A stretch of DNA of 20,459 bases from Baffinella frigidus (GCA_026770585.1 MU646534.1:25306-45764), one strand, 5' to 3'; counted from the first letter of the stretch, positions 1-7,345 are shown. Program-made: numbers and translations. The notes: generated by a model from the letters alone, not told the origin.

Positions 1-91
1 TAGGGTTTAGGGTTTAGGGTTTAGGGTTTAGGGTTTAGGGTTTAGGGTTTAGGGTTTAGGGTTAAGTGTTTAGGGTTTAGGGTTCAGGGTT
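1..91 (+). repeat. Telomere-like TTTAGGG tract
   Basis: About eight perfect TTTAGGG units run from position 1 to about 63 and then degrade (TTAAGTG, TTCAGGG). The G-rich strand points into the window. At a true left-hand chromosome end the plus strand would read CCCTAAA, so this is better read as an interstitial tract, a contig edge, or an inverted or misjoined end. Similar heptamers recur through the introns to the right. Confidence 0.9.
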
Positions 92-345
92 ATGTAGTGT
101 GTAGTGTGTAGTGTGTAGTGTGTAGTGTGTAGTGTGTAGTGTGTAGTGTGCAGGATGCAGTTTGTAGGGTGTAGGGTGCATGGTTTAGGGTTTAGGGTTG
201 ATGGTGGGCAGACCGGGAGGAAGGAAGCAGTAGCAGGTTTAGGTTTTAGGGTGCAGGGTTCAGGGCTCAGGGTTCAGGGTTAAGGGTGCAGGGTGTAGGG
301 TGTTGGGTGCAGGGTGTAGGGTTTAGGGTTTCAGGTTCTGGGATG
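92..345 (+). repeat. TGTAGTG heptamers and degenerate telomere-like DNA
   Basis: A run of about eight TGTAGTG heptamers (92-150) follows the TTTAGGG tract and keeps its 7-bp period. Degenerate GGGTTTAGGGTGCAGGGTG-type DNA continues to about 345. Around 380-445 the same kind of sequence appears in the opposite, C-rich orientation, so the two halves form a loose inverted pair around the partial exon copies described below. Confidence 0.8.
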
Positions 346-380
346 GCAGACCGGGAGGAAGGCAGCAGCAGCAGCAGATG
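207..380 (-). pseudogene. Two partial copies of the Cys-rich terminal exon
   Basis: On the minus strand, 347-380 reads ICCCCCLPPGLPSQN and about 207-240 reads CYCFLPPGLPTIN. Both match the tail of the terminal exons at 450-530 and 702-803 (CCCCCLPPG) but lack their upstream coding part. They lie inside telomere-like repeats. They are probably broken duplicates of the exon 3' end rather than separate exons. Confidence 0.45.
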
Positions 381-449
381 CCCACCATCAACCCTTAACC
401 CCTAACCATGCACCCTACACCCCACACACTGCATCATGCACACTACACA

Positions 450-530
450 CTACAGACCTGGGGGAAGGCAGCAGCAGCAGCAGATCCGGCAGAAGAAGTA
501 CTTGTAAATCAGGGATATGAACTCCGCGAC
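450..530 (-). CDS. C-terminal exon, Cys-cluster membrane protein (copy I1)
   Basis: The minus strand shows an acceptor GAGCAG at 533-531, then 26 codons and a TAG stop. The peptide begins VAEFISLIYKYFFCRI, continues with five consecutive cysteines and ends LPPGL. It is hydrophobic and aromatic, then cysteine-rich, which would suit a membrane-proximal, possibly S-acylated tail (inference). A second exon at 702-803 shares YKYFFCR, the five Cys and LPP. Between the two copies one Phe codon differs silently (TTC/TTT) and one change is Ile to Val, which favours this frame. The plus strand is also open across the shared segment but has less protein-like content. The exon is assigned to the second minus-strand gene only by position and hydrophobicity. 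Confidence 0.5.
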   Translation of the reverse strand, partial: VAEFISLIYKYFFCRICCCCCLPPGL

Positions 531-700
531 CTGCTCACCAACCCACGCGAGACCACTTAGCAGCGAGCCAAGACCTTTTCACCTTGGATTCAAGTTGACA
601 CTCCGGTTAGGTTCCTGGTCAATGGATAAGATTCTAGTACAAATATTTTAGATGGACTGTATCCGTGAAGCCCCCGATGGCTTCCAAGTGGCAACACGAG
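531..700 (+). repeat. Dispersed repeat, copy 1 (with 11870-12012)
   Basis: This segment is a diverged copy, in the same orientation, of 11870-12012. The shared landmarks in order are ACCACTTAGCAG, CAATGGATA-GATTCT-GTACAAAT, and GACTGTATCCGTGAAGCCCC. In both places it sits just upstream, in minus-strand sense, of a duplicated exon. This suggests one intron segment was copied into two loci about 11 kb apart. Confidence 0.75.
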
Positions 701-701
701 A

Positions 702-803
702 TTAAAGCCTAGCTGGGGGAAGGCAGCAGCAGCAGCAGACCCGGCAGAAAAAGTACTTGTAGAAGGAGGGGAGCACGGCACCTAAGAGGTAGGAGGTGTA
801 CAC
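702..803 (-). CDS. C-terminal exon, Cys-cluster membrane protein (copy I2)
   Basis: The minus-strand acceptor is ACCTAG at 809-804. Translation from 803 gives 33 residues and a TAA stop: VYTSYLLGAVLPSFYKYFF, then CRV, five cysteines and LPPARL. The first 14 or so residues make a plausible end of a membrane helix. It shares only its second half with exon I1, so the two could be alternative last exons, or one could be a decayed duplicate. Upstream in the same frame (to about 930) lie two more CTAG-GTG junctions, so short exons or old coding sequence may continue there. Confidence 0.5.
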   Translation of the reverse strand: MYTSYLLGAVLPSFYKYFFCRVCCCCCLPPARL

Positions 804-969
804 CTAGGTGGCGCACTTCAGCGTGCTGAGGCTGCAGTGCACCACCTAGTTGATCCTTTAGGTCCTTCGATGTTCGTTTAATTCCCACCATAGGCAGACA
901 CCGGAACTGGTTCTGTCGGCACCCAACATCTAGGTGGAGCCGCAGCACGTGGCCAAGGGCACATGCGGG

Positions 970-1165
970 CTTTCTTGAAACTTGCTCTTTAAAGAGCGCC
1001 CTTACTTTAAAGAAGCTCTTTACACCGCAGGAAGAAGCACTTTACACCTGCGGTGTAAGGAGCTGCGGTGTAAAGAGCTTGTAGCTTCTGTAAAGAGCTT
1101 CACAGCTTTCGATAAAACTGGACGTGGCAGGTTGCAGCCGTGCGACTGCCCTACACACGCAGCTG
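970..1165. other. Short repeats of an AAAGAGCTT motif
   Basis: GTAAAGAGCTT/CTTTAAAGA motifs and 'ACACCGCAGGAAG / ACACCTGCGGTGTAAGGAG' recur in direct and inverted orientation between 980 and 1110. The whole can fold into a small imperfect hairpin. No coding sequence is supported here. Confidence 0.4.
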
Positions 1166-1173
1166 GTCACCCT

Positions 1174-1244
1174 GTCACGCCCTCTCTCTCTCTCTCCCCA
1201 ACTCCATCTCTATGCCTCTATCTATTTCTCTCGCGCGCGCCCTT

Positions 1245-1285
<41 letters not shown>

Positions 1286-1376
1286 TTGTCTCTCTCTTTC
1301 GCGCGCGCGCCCTCTATCACCCTCTCTCCCTCTCTCTCTCTCTCTCCATCTTCCTCTATCCTCATCTCTCTCTGCA
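1174..1376. repeat. (CT)n-rich microsatellite
   Basis: Long CT runs are interrupted by CGCGCGCGCCC at two places (about 1232-1241 and 1302-1312). The open frames through it on both strands (Ser/Leu-rich or Arg/Glu-rich) are low-complexity artefacts. On the minus strand it is a purine tract. Confidence 0.9.
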
Positions 1377-1444
1377 GGCTCACAAGGCTCCACAGGTGTT
1401 TGCAGACAGGTTCCTGGTTGGTAGGCCTCACGGGAAGTCTAGTG

Positions 1445-1551
1445 CTGCCTGAGTAAAACTGGGCTCGCCGTGAAAGCATTTTAGTTGCCCGTTTGTACTA
1501 GAGTGTCTGCTCTGAATGTGATGTACGACGAGCCCAGTTTTACGCAGGCAG
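1445..1551. mobile_element. 107-bp element with near-perfect 23-bp terminal inverted repeats
   Basis: The left arm 1445-1467 starts CTGCCTGAGTAAAACTGG. The right arm 1529-1551 is its reverse complement with one mismatch in 23. The inner 61 bp carries no open frame. The size and ends fit a MITE or foldback element. No convincing target-site duplication is visible next to it. Confidence 0.7.
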
Positions 1552-1556
1552 AGCTA

Positions 1557-1640
1557 CCACACAGCGGGCTACGAAAGGATTCTTGGCGGCTCAGCCACCA
1601 AGAATCAGTTAGGATATCCGTAGGAACAACCCTATTGCCA
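1557..1640 (+). repeat. Dispersed hairpin-bearing repeat, copy 1 (inverted copy at 7243-7345)
   Basis: It contains the hairpin GATTCTTGGCGGC-TCA-GCCACCAAGAATC (1577-1605, one mismatch) followed by GGATATCCGTAGGAACAAC. The same string occurs as its reverse complement at 7243-7345, beside the same CACAGCGGG-TACG flank. It is a short non-autonomous repeat present in both orientations. Confidence 0.75.
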
Positions 1641-1782
1641 ACGGTTCTTGTGGGTTATCCATGAAATCCCGTCGCAGTCCGCTGTGGGGGAAGTGCACCA
1701 GGGCCGCGGAGAGGGCGGTGAAAAACGAGCCGATGAGCTCGAAAGTGAACACTGCCCCCCCGCTTGCCAGTGACCCCATGAT
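1612..1782 (-). CDS. Membrane-helix exon J1 (3' end uncertain)
   Basis: On the minus strand a pyrimidine-rich tract ends in CCCCACACAG (acceptor, 1783-1785), and an open frame starts ATC ATG GGG at 1782. The peptide opens IMGSLASGGAVFTFELIGSF and runs on through a hydrophobic stretch (FTALSAALVHF) to HSGLRRDFM. This is one clear transmembrane segment followed by a basic loop. The frame stays open to a TAA at 1612, but the true donor is not obvious; GTGCAC about 100 nt into the exon is one candidate. The first 5-6 codons and the acceptor are duplicated upstream at about 2080-2098. It is likely part of the second minus-strand gene; the family is not recognised. Confidence 0.5.
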
Positions 1783-2216
1783 CTGTGTGGGGAAAGAGAG
1801 AAACTTTTATTGGATGCCCACAGAACCGCGAAATTTAGGGTGTTGCAGCTGACCCCAGCCGAGCCCCGTCACGTGGGGAAAGCGGAGTCACACACCTGTA
1901 TACCACCCCCTACACGGCTCTGCGGAAGAGCTTTCCACGGAAGAGCGAGGAGTCCAGCGATCCACTCAAAACACTACGGGGTGCCTTCAGCCCCAGATAT
2001 ACGGGGTAACGTGACAATTGCCCGGTACACACCGAAGAAAAGGGTCCCGTTCCGGTTCAAAAGTGTTCCCTGTAGTCTGCAAGCGACCCCATGATCTGCG
2101 TGAGGGGATACAGAGATGTTTATTGGATGCCCTTGAAATCGCGAAATGTAGGGTGTTGCAGAGCGGAATCCAGCGTGACCGGAAAGGGGGGTCACACACC
2201 TGTATCCCTTAAGTGG
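1768..2216 (+). repeat. Tandem duplication of about 315 bp, including exon edge J2
   Basis: 1768-1905 and 2083-2216 are diverged copies: GACCCCATGATCTG-GTG, TTTATTGGATGCCC, CGCGAAAT-TAGGGTGTTGCAG and TCACACACCTGTAT occur in the same order in both. The second copy carries the minus-strand acceptor (CTCACGCAG, 2104-2096) and the first codons of exon J (IMGSLA, 2095-2078). It then diverges, leaving a truncated exon edge. Confidence 0.7.
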
Positions 2217-2219
2217 CGA

Positions 2220-2480
2220 GTAGGCTCATACGCCCTACCGTAGAGCCCTAGGACCTGTCTAGGACCTCAGGGGGTCTATGTGGAACCCCTCGCCACAGAG
2301 GGGTATATGCCACCACCTACACAGCTCTGCCTTTCCATGGAAGGGCGAGGAGTCCGGCTATGTGGCTTTCGATCGATCTTTCTTTGGCGGAATTGAATCA
2401 ATCCTGCAGGTCCTGGGATCGAATCAATCGTCAAGGTCGAATCAATCCTGGATCGAATCACTCCTGAAGGTCCTGAAAAC
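2220..2480. repeat. Short repeats around GATCGAATCAATCCTG
   Basis: A 16-bp motif GATCGAATCAATCCTG occurs in several imperfect copies (2389-2470) alternating with 'AGGTCCTG'. A third copy of the 'CACCACCTACAC-GCTCTGCC...GGGCGAGGAGTCC' block of 1900-1955 lies at 2312-2355. No gene is supported. Confidence 0.5.
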
Positions 2481-2611
2481 GACTCACAGGTTTTTGATGT
2501 GCGGGAGGCTCCGGGCAGGTCCGTGGGGCTGGCGGGAGGCAGATGGGTATGCGGGTTGCGCGGCAGGGGCCATGGGAGAGATAACAAACGACGTTTCCGG
2601 GCTGCGGTTTG

Positions 2612-3000
2612 CGTGGCGGGGTCCGTGCGAGAGGAACCACGCATTTGTCCGGACGTTGGGGCCATGCGAGAGAGAGAAAAAACGCGTGTGTTCGGGTGGT
2701 GCGGAGGGATATACGAGAAAAATCAAACGCGTTTGGTCGGATGGCGTGGATGGAAATCAGGGAGAAAAAAAACGCGTGTGTTCGGATGGTGCGGAGGGAC
2801 ATGAGAGAGCAAACAACACGCGTTTGGTCGGATGTTGTGGCCATGAGAGAGAAATCAAACGCGTTTCGGATGGTGTAGATGGAAATGAAAGAGCAAGCAG
2901 ACGCGTTTGGCCGGATGGTGCGGAGGGACATGAGAGATAAATCAAAGGCGTTGGGTGAACTTTGGTCCGACCAAACTCTGGTCGGATGGTGGGGAGGGAC
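2612..3000 (+). repeat. 45-bp minisatellite, about eight units, open on both strands
   Basis: Units follow the pattern CATGAGAGAG-AAA-ACGCGTTTGGTCGGATGGTG-GGAGG. Because the period is 45 nt, any reading frame repeats every 15 residues. A plus-strand frame of 220 codons (2278-2940) gives repeats of the type RVxSDGxxGxxRxxKx, and a minus-strand frame of 157 codons is open too. Being open on both strands argues for a repeat effect rather than a gene. A repeat protein cannot be excluded. Confidence 0.7.
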
Positions 3001-3198
3001 GCACCGTTGCAGCGCAGAACACCATTAGGAGGATTTCCTGCCATCAAACAGGCCATCACACATCAGTGGCCAATCTCATGGGGAAACATATCGAATTTTC
3101 AACACCGTTTTGTGTTATCTTACGGGTGGAATTTGTTAGCTAAGCATCGACATACCCTTAGTAAACATCAAAAACCAGTGGCCAATCTGCACCACGCG

Positions 3199-3325
3199 GG
3201 CTAGCTCTGCCTCACTCGGGTTGACCGTCCGACTATTCTCAAGTTGGCATGCTGCGTGCGCGGCAACATCCCGTCAACTTTGGAGCGGAAACGAGCCCGG
3301 GCCCACCACATTGGTGAGCCCGAAA
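3199..3325 (+). mobile_element. MITE-like repeat, copy 1
   Basis: This is the first of four related copies of about 120-140 bp. It begins CTAGCTCTGCCTCACTCGGG and includes CCGACTATTCTCAAGTTGG, CATCCCGTCAACTTTGGAGC and GAGCCCGGGCCCACC. Relatives lie at 4544-4681 (inverted), 17265-17385 and 18745-18882. Complete copies end in short inverted CTAGC-type termini. Confidence 0.75.
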
Positions 3326-3660
3326 AGACAGAGACACTGCCAGACGGTGGTTTGGGTATCTGGGCTCTACCTACGGATGCAAGGCTATCCACCTACGGAT
3401 GCAGGGTTATGCGGCTTGACGCGCTCCGTTTCCCAAGAACTTTGTAGCTGGTAAGTTGATCACTTTTCATGAGGCATGAGCGTACTCAAGAAGATGCAGA
3501 AGTTTTCCATCAGGCATCCACATCGCCTCGGGGCAGGGACGAGAATCTGTCAGGGAAACGATAACCACCAACCAGCACAAAAAATCGAAGGACAACGTTT
3601 TTCAGAAAAGGTACTCTCTCTCTCTCGCGGCACACCGAGAGCATTTCTTCGGGGATAGAA
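3326..3660. other. No gene seen
   Basis: The only repeat visible is a short 'CTACGGATGCA(A/G)GGCTATC' duplication at 3370-3410. No coherent exon with splice signals was found on either strand. Confidence 0.4.
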
Positions 3661-3698
3661 TTGGGCGCTTGGGAGCTAGTCGTGTGGAGCTTCCAGTT

Positions 3699-3912
3699 TT
3701 CGGGATTCGGGTTCAGGGTTCAGGGTTTCGGGATTCGGGTTTCGGGATTAGGGACTCGGGTTTCGGGATTCGGGATTAGAGTTTCGGGATTCGGGATTCG
3801 GGTTTCGGGTTTCGGGATTCGGGTTTCGGGTTTCAGATTTCGGCTTTCAGATTTCGGTTTTCGGTTTTCGGTTTTCGGGTTTCAAGCTTCGGGTTTCGGG
3901 TTTCCGGATGAG
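3699..3912 (+). repeat. TTTCGGG/ATTCGGG heptamer array
   Basis: About 28 units of TTTCGGG, ATTCGGG and TTCAGGG sit in tandem, with a 7-8-bp period. This is the telomere heptamer with A changed to C at position 4. The 85-codon Gly/Phe/Arg/Val frame inside it is a repeat artefact. Confidence 0.85.
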
Positions 3913-3939
3913 GGATGAGGGAACCTCGACCCGCAGGCC

Positions 3940-4330
3940 TCCACAGAGCGGCTGCTGGTTCATCCTGCGGGAAACATAGGCACGCACTTCAGATCACGTG
4001 CGTGGGTATTCAGGCCCTAGTCACACAAGGCCTTCGCGGAAGGGAATAAATGGTGGCCATGCTGGTTTCGATCCTTACTAAACGCACGTTTACGTGTCGT
4101 TTCCCTCACTCTTCACTGCCAGGCCGGAGATTTTGTAAAAGTCAATCCACCCACAAATTCTGTCAACTTAGAAGCGAGGTACCCAGAATGGGTACTTCGA
4201 AAATCGATTGTCGCCTTGAGTTGGCTAACACAAAAACTCCACCCTGGCAGTGCACCTCGTTCGACTGCTGGTTCATCCTGCGGGGAACAGAGGGATGCAC
4301 TCCAGATCACGTGCGTGTTTTTTCCCGCAG
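3940..4330 (-). repeat. Duplicated exon-edge candidates (O1 4256-4277, O2 3945-3964)
   Basis: On the minus strand both copies have a pyrimidine tract, CCCGCAG, then GATGAACCAGCAG-CG. The acceptor of O1 ends at 4278 and that of O2 at 3965. O1 is followed 22 nt later by a GAG/GTGCAC donor. Upstream of both acceptors the sequence is also shared (CACGCACGTGATCTG-AGTGC). This looks like one small exon start plus its acceptor, duplicated about 310 bp apart. The reading frame is undecided. Confidence 0.4.
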
Positions 4331-4540
4331 TGATCACTGTTTCCCGCAAACAACATGTTGTTTCCCAGGGAAACACCGTGTTGCTCCCCTCAACCAAGTG
4401 TGGGCACCGCCCCAGTATTTGCGTGAGGCAGGCCTCAGGATTTGTGTGAGGTAAGCCCGCCTCGGGACATGTAGCCCACCACACGAACACTCACGCAGAG
4501 CAACCGTGCGCGGCTGGACAACACACCACTTGAGCAGGTT
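4331..4540. other. No gene seen; short imperfect direct repeats
   Basis: GCCCGCCTCGGGACATGTAGCCC at 4455-4477 shares the CCCGCCTCGG core seen again near 10030, 11015 and 11200. No exon could be supported. Confidence 0.35.
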
Positions 4541-4543
4541 CTA

Positions 4544-4681
4544 GCTCTGTCACAGTTTATTTGGGCTCATCTGGTGAACCCGGGCTCGTCCCCACTCCAA
4601 AGGTGACGGATTTGCACCGCACACCTAGCACAGCACGCCAAGTTGAGAATAATCTGTCAACCCGAGTGAGGCAGCGCTAGA
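4544..4681 (-). mobile_element. MITE-like repeat, copy 2 (inverted)
   Basis: In minus-strand sense it reads CTAGCGCTGCCTCACTCGGG at its start and ends GTGACAGAGCTAG. The termini are thus short inverted repeats, about 138 bp apart. The inside matches copies 1, 3 and 4 (TATTCTCAACTTGGC, ATCCGTCACCTTTGGAG, GAGCCCGGGTTCACC). Confidence 0.75.
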
Positions 4682-4874
4682 GGCTCAATGCGTTGGGGTC
4701 TACTGTAAGCAAGGGGCTACTATAAGCGACTGGTATCTCACATGTGTAGGGGCTGATATCTTGGGGAGTGATCCCACCGGGCTGAGAGCTTGGGCAGTTC
4801 CGACTTGAGGCGGCACGTGAGCGGGAGGACCACCTGCCGCGAAATTTGAAAGGGTTCAGGCTTTTCGCAAGAGA

Positions 4875-5096
4875 GACCGTTGTTGATGATTGATACCATT
4901 GTGCTCACCATGCATCCCCCATGAATGCTATCGCTTTGAGCAGGACCCAGGCAGTGAGTGCGCAAGAGAGATCGAGAGCGAGCGAGCGAGCGAGCGAGAG
5001 AGAGAGATAGAGACCGTTATTGCTGATTGATACCGACATGCCCACCACGCATCCCTCGCGGATGCTAGATTCGCGCAGGACCCAGACAGTGAGCCT
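4875..5096 (-). pseudogene. Duplicated exon-like segments L1 and L2
   Basis: L2 (about 5012-5096) reads LTVWVLRESSIREGCVVG and goes on MSVSISNNGL. L1 (4875-4965) reads LTAWVLLKAIAFMG, then after a frameshift GCMVSTMVSIINNGL. They are tandem copies about 130 bp apart, separated by a GAGC/GAGA microsatellite. The shared core GC[MV]V..M.VSI..NNGL shows the frame that was once coding. The 3' edge (ATTGATACCAACATGGCCATC) also recurs at 13324-13348. These are probably decayed or partial exons of the second minus-strand gene. Confidence 0.35.
4968..5011. repeat. GAGC/GAGA microsatellite
   Basis: Tandem GAGCGAGC then GAGAGAGA separates the two L copies. Confidence 0.8.
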
Positions 5097-5310
5097 GCCC
5101 CGTGCGGCCCGCATGCCGTAGACCCGTCCTCCTCCAACCCAACCGCAGCCTTCAGGGCATCTCAGACAACCACCAGCGACCCGGGACAGCTTAAAACGGG
5201 CCGTCAACCTGTAGCAAGTTTCATCAGAGGCACACTTTAAAGAGTACCAGCTGTCCACTGACCCCTCTAGGAAAAGCCTATGCGCCTAGGGATGTCCTAC
5301 CGTAGGGTCC
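5097..5310. other. No gene seen
   Basis: This stretch is unique-looking sequence. A minus-strand frame through it continues from L2 but shows no second conserved copy or clear splice signals. Confidence 0.3.
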
Positions 5311-5312
5311 TG

Positions 5313-5349
5313 CGGAACGAACATCAACAGCTCCGACATGCAAAATAAG
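5313..5349 (-). pseudogene. Partial exon copy K3
   Basis: The minus strand has acceptor AAACAG (5355-5350), then one nucleotide and LFCMSELLMFVPQ. It matches exon K1 (LFCVSELVIFVPK) at a mix of silent and conservative changes and breaks off after the Pro codon. It is a truncated copy of the 5' half of exon K. Confidence 0.5.
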
Positions 5350-5466
5350 CTGTTTCGGGTTGCTGGTGGAACAGCGCCGTGCAGAAGATGCTAGAGGGTC
5401 ACCTACCCAGAGTCATATATCACCAAGTATACAACGTATGATCATGTGTGTGTGGGGGGGGCACAC

Positions 5467-5543
5467 CCTGATGCAGATGATGGAAGTTCCAAAGCCAGGC
5501 GGGCTTTGGAACGAATATTACCAGCTCCGAGACACAAAATAAG
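5467..5543 (-). pseudogene. Exon K1, frameshifted membrane exon
   Basis: The acceptor is AAACAG (5549-5544). After one nucleotide the frame reads LFCVSELVIFVPKPAWLWNF. One extra C then shifts the last 15 nt relative to copy K2, which continues IICIT up to a GTGTGC donor. The amphipathic, Trp-rich content suggests an interface or membrane segment. K1 holds the complete exon length but is broken; K2 has the intact 3' half. A good exon would have to be a combination not present in the window, or be read from another copy. Confidence 0.5.
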
Positions 5544-5699
5544 CTGTTTTGGATTTGGAACAGCGCCGTGGCCACGTGTAAGTGACCGACGCCAACCTTG
5601 CCCGGATTTCTGGGAAAGGTTGGCCACGTTACTGGCGAAAAGAGTTCACTTTGCACGAAAATCGTTCAGATGGACCGATTCCCGAAGGCACCGGTGGAT

Positions 5700-5718
5700 G
5701 CTCAGTGGGGGGGGGGGC
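5700..5718 (+). repeat. Poly-G tract beside duplicated block
   Basis: G-runs (5454-5461 and 5708-5717) lie at the same relative place in both copies of the GGGGCACACC-TGATGCAGATGATG block, which is part of the K1/K2 tandem duplication about 256 bp apart. Confidence 0.6.
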
Positions 5719-5722
5719 ACAC

Positions 5723-5765
5723 CGTGATGCAGATGATGAAGTTCCAAAGCCAGGCGGGCTTCGGG
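5723..5765 (-). pseudogene. Exon copy K2, 3' half
   Basis: The minus strand reads PKPAWLWNFIICIT followed by a GTGTGC donor (5722-5717). It has the intact frame at its 3' end that K1 lacks. Its 5' half is replaced by other sequence ending in CGGCAG, which could act as an acceptor. Confidence 0.45.
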
Positions 5766-5997
5766 CCTGCCGCGCCAGGACACACATCAGGATTTAAGGT
5801 TGAAACTGAAACAATGGCTCTGGCAGAGAGAAAGGTGTGTTTATTACGGTTCGAACCTGCTTGATTGAGGGGTGACGTGTCAGGTCGACACACTCTAGGC
5901 GGGAAATTCATCGATTTCAAGGCAAGCAGCACAGGTTAGGCAGAAAGGCGGATGGAAGAGACGCGGTCCTAGGGGTCCTAGGGCCTGCCGTACAGCT

Positions 5998-6056
5998 CAA
6001 AAGACTACGCGGCACGCCAGCCCCGGATACCCGGTGCGACGTGACCAACGATTGCT
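5998..6056 (+). repeat. Dispersed 60-bp repeat (copy at 1966-2027)
   Basis: TCAAAA-ACTACG-GG, GCC-CAGCCCC-GATA and ACGTGAC-A occur in the same order in both places, with about three quarters identity by eye. Confidence 0.6.
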
Positions 6057-6079
6057 GACGTTCGGCGTGTTTCCTAAGA

Positions 6080-6475
6080 AACAATCCAATAACCAACTGT
6101 AGAATGTTCCGCGTAGTGTTCTGAGTGGTCCAACACCGAACGGGGGTCCAAACCACCAAATAGTCTGAGGCAGAGCTAGGAGGCGTACCGCTGCCCTGGC
6201 ACCAGGAGGTGATGCGAAGGACGCACACCACCACGAACAGGAAGATGCACAGCCTGTGCCTTTCCTCGTAGTGTTCTGAGTGGTCCAACACCGAATGGGG
6301 ATCCACACCACCAAATAGTCTGAGGCAGAGCTAGGAAGGGTACCGCTGCCCTGGCACCAGGCCATGATGCAACCATGGCAGGGCGGGAGTGGATATGTCA
6401 AGCGCGTGCGGAGAGGAGGAGTCTCGAATAATGAGGAGCCTCGATTAGGTAAGGAAGAGCTGGGAGGAGGGGTAC
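6080..6475 (-). pseudogene. Tandem partial copies of exon T (T3, T4)
   Basis: T4 (6187-6270) reads ERHRLCIFLFVVVCVLRI, then TSWCQGSG before a GTACGCC donor. T3 (about 6347-6372) retains only CIMAWCQGSG plus GTACCC. Each is followed by TAGCTCTGCCTCAGACTATT and about 100 bp of shared intron ending CACTACGAGGAAAGG, giving units of roughly 150-160 bp. They lack the CAG acceptor and first codons of the complete exon at 6476-6560. Confidence 0.6.
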
Positions 6476-6560
6476 CGCTGCCCTGGCACCAAGCCGTGAT
6501 GAGAAGGACGCACACCACCACGAATAGGAAGATGAACAGCCTGTGCCGCCGCGAAAGTCC
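6476..6560 (-). CDS. Transmembrane exon T2 of the second minus-strand gene
   Basis: The acceptor is CGGCAG (6566-6561). There are 28 full codons, GLSRRHRLFIFLFVVVCV then LLITAWCQGS, plus one nucleotide before a GTACCCC donor. Basic residues lie just before a roughly 20-residue hydrophobic helix, so the N-terminal side is predicted cytosolic. It starts in phase 0, matching the phase-0 end of exon M (7667-7765). The join WFATPEE/GLSRRHRL gives a loop-then-helix arrangement typical of polytopic membrane proteins. Extra broken copies lie on both sides. The downstream partner exon is not settled, because K starts in another phase. Confidence 0.6.
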
Positions 6561-6584
6561 CTGCCGAACATACGCCTGGGCTTC

Positions 6585-6760
6585 AGATGGCGAAGCAGAG
6601 TCTGACCACGAACAGGAAGATCAAGAGTCTGGAATCCAGCCGAGCCCTGCTTCCAGGGTAGGGTTTGCTCCTCAAACTCTAAGCCGCTAAGTTGCCGTTT
6701 ATCCATCATACGGCCCCGGCCACACACGATCCTAGGGTTCAGCTGGCGAACCATAGTCTT
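6585..6760 (-). pseudogene. Upstream partial copy of exon T (T1) and repeat
   Basis: 6590-6635 reads SRLLIFLFVVRLCFAI, then TGA, a mutated copy of the exon T helix. Next to it, GACTCTGCTTCGCCATCTGAAGCCCAGGCG (6573-6602) and a similar stretch at 6727-6757 are a second direct repeat. No intact exon is present. Confidence 0.45.
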
Positions 6761-7020
6761 GCTATTATTTGTACCACGAATCGGCCACTTCGGGAGAGAA
6801 ATCACAGAATTCCGCTGCAATTCGCCAAAAGTCAAATACCCGAAATCGGATGTCGCCTCCGCAGGGAGCTCTGCCCAATCCTCTTGCGTGTTGCTCCCAG
6901 GGGGAAGCCCACCATTTATCCACCGCACAGCACCATCTCAGAAAGCTGCGGCTCAGGGCAGGGAGGGCGCGAGGAAGCACGGGTAACCCTCAGCCAAGCA
7001 GAAATCCGATACCACGCACC
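6761..7020. other. No gene supported
   Basis: Frames are open on both strands (for example minus 6765-6980), but no conserved second copy or clear splice-bounded exon was found. Confidence 0.3.
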
Positions 7021-7023
7021 ACC

Positions 7024-7180
7024 ACAACATCCTGGGTGTGTAGGGCGCGCCTGCCCACGAGTGGTGCAGCGAGGTGCCAGGGCAACCCACAGACAAGAGG
7101 AGGTTCATTAAATATCCCGTCCCACGGAAATATCCTGGGTAGGGCGCGCCTCCCCACGAGTCGTGGCGACACGAGCACGA
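7024..7180. repeat. Tandem duplication, about 104 bp
   Basis: ATCCTGGGT-AGGGCGCGCCT-CCCACGAGT occurs at 7029-7063 and again at 7129-7162. The minus strand reads HHSWAGAPYTP and HDSWGGAPYPG. This is conserved enough to hint at an exon copy, but without firm splice sites. Confidence 0.5.
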
Positions 7181-7242
7181 GGCGACCAAGGAATTTCGTG
7201 AATAACCCATACGTGGACGCCCTGTAAGACCCTACGGTAGGC

Positions 7243-7345
7243 TATCCGTAGGGACATAGTGTTGTTCCTACGGATATCCTAACCGATTCTTGGTGGCTCA
7301 ACCAACCGATTCTCCGCCACCAAGAATCCCTGCGTACCCCGCTGT
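7243..7345 (-). repeat. Dispersed hairpin-bearing repeat, copy 2 (inverted)
   Basis: It contains two hairpins: ATCCGTAGG...CCTACGGAT (7248-7277) and ATTCTTGGTGGC...GCCACCAAGAAT (7287-7327). It is the reverse complement of 1557-1640. Confidence 0.75.

Noticed and set aside
1-91. A true telomere at the left end
   Set aside because: Strand orientation is opposite to that of a left chromosome end.
721-975. Plus frame in which every internal stop is TAG, hinting at codon reassignment
   Set aside because: Several TAGs lie in ACCTAGGT-type palindromes, the plus-strand gene ends in TAA, and the minus strand offers a better exon (702-803). A changed code is not needed.
982-1479. Several open frames on both strands
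   Set aside because: They run through the (CT)n microsatellite and consist of Ser/Leu or Arg/Glu runs.
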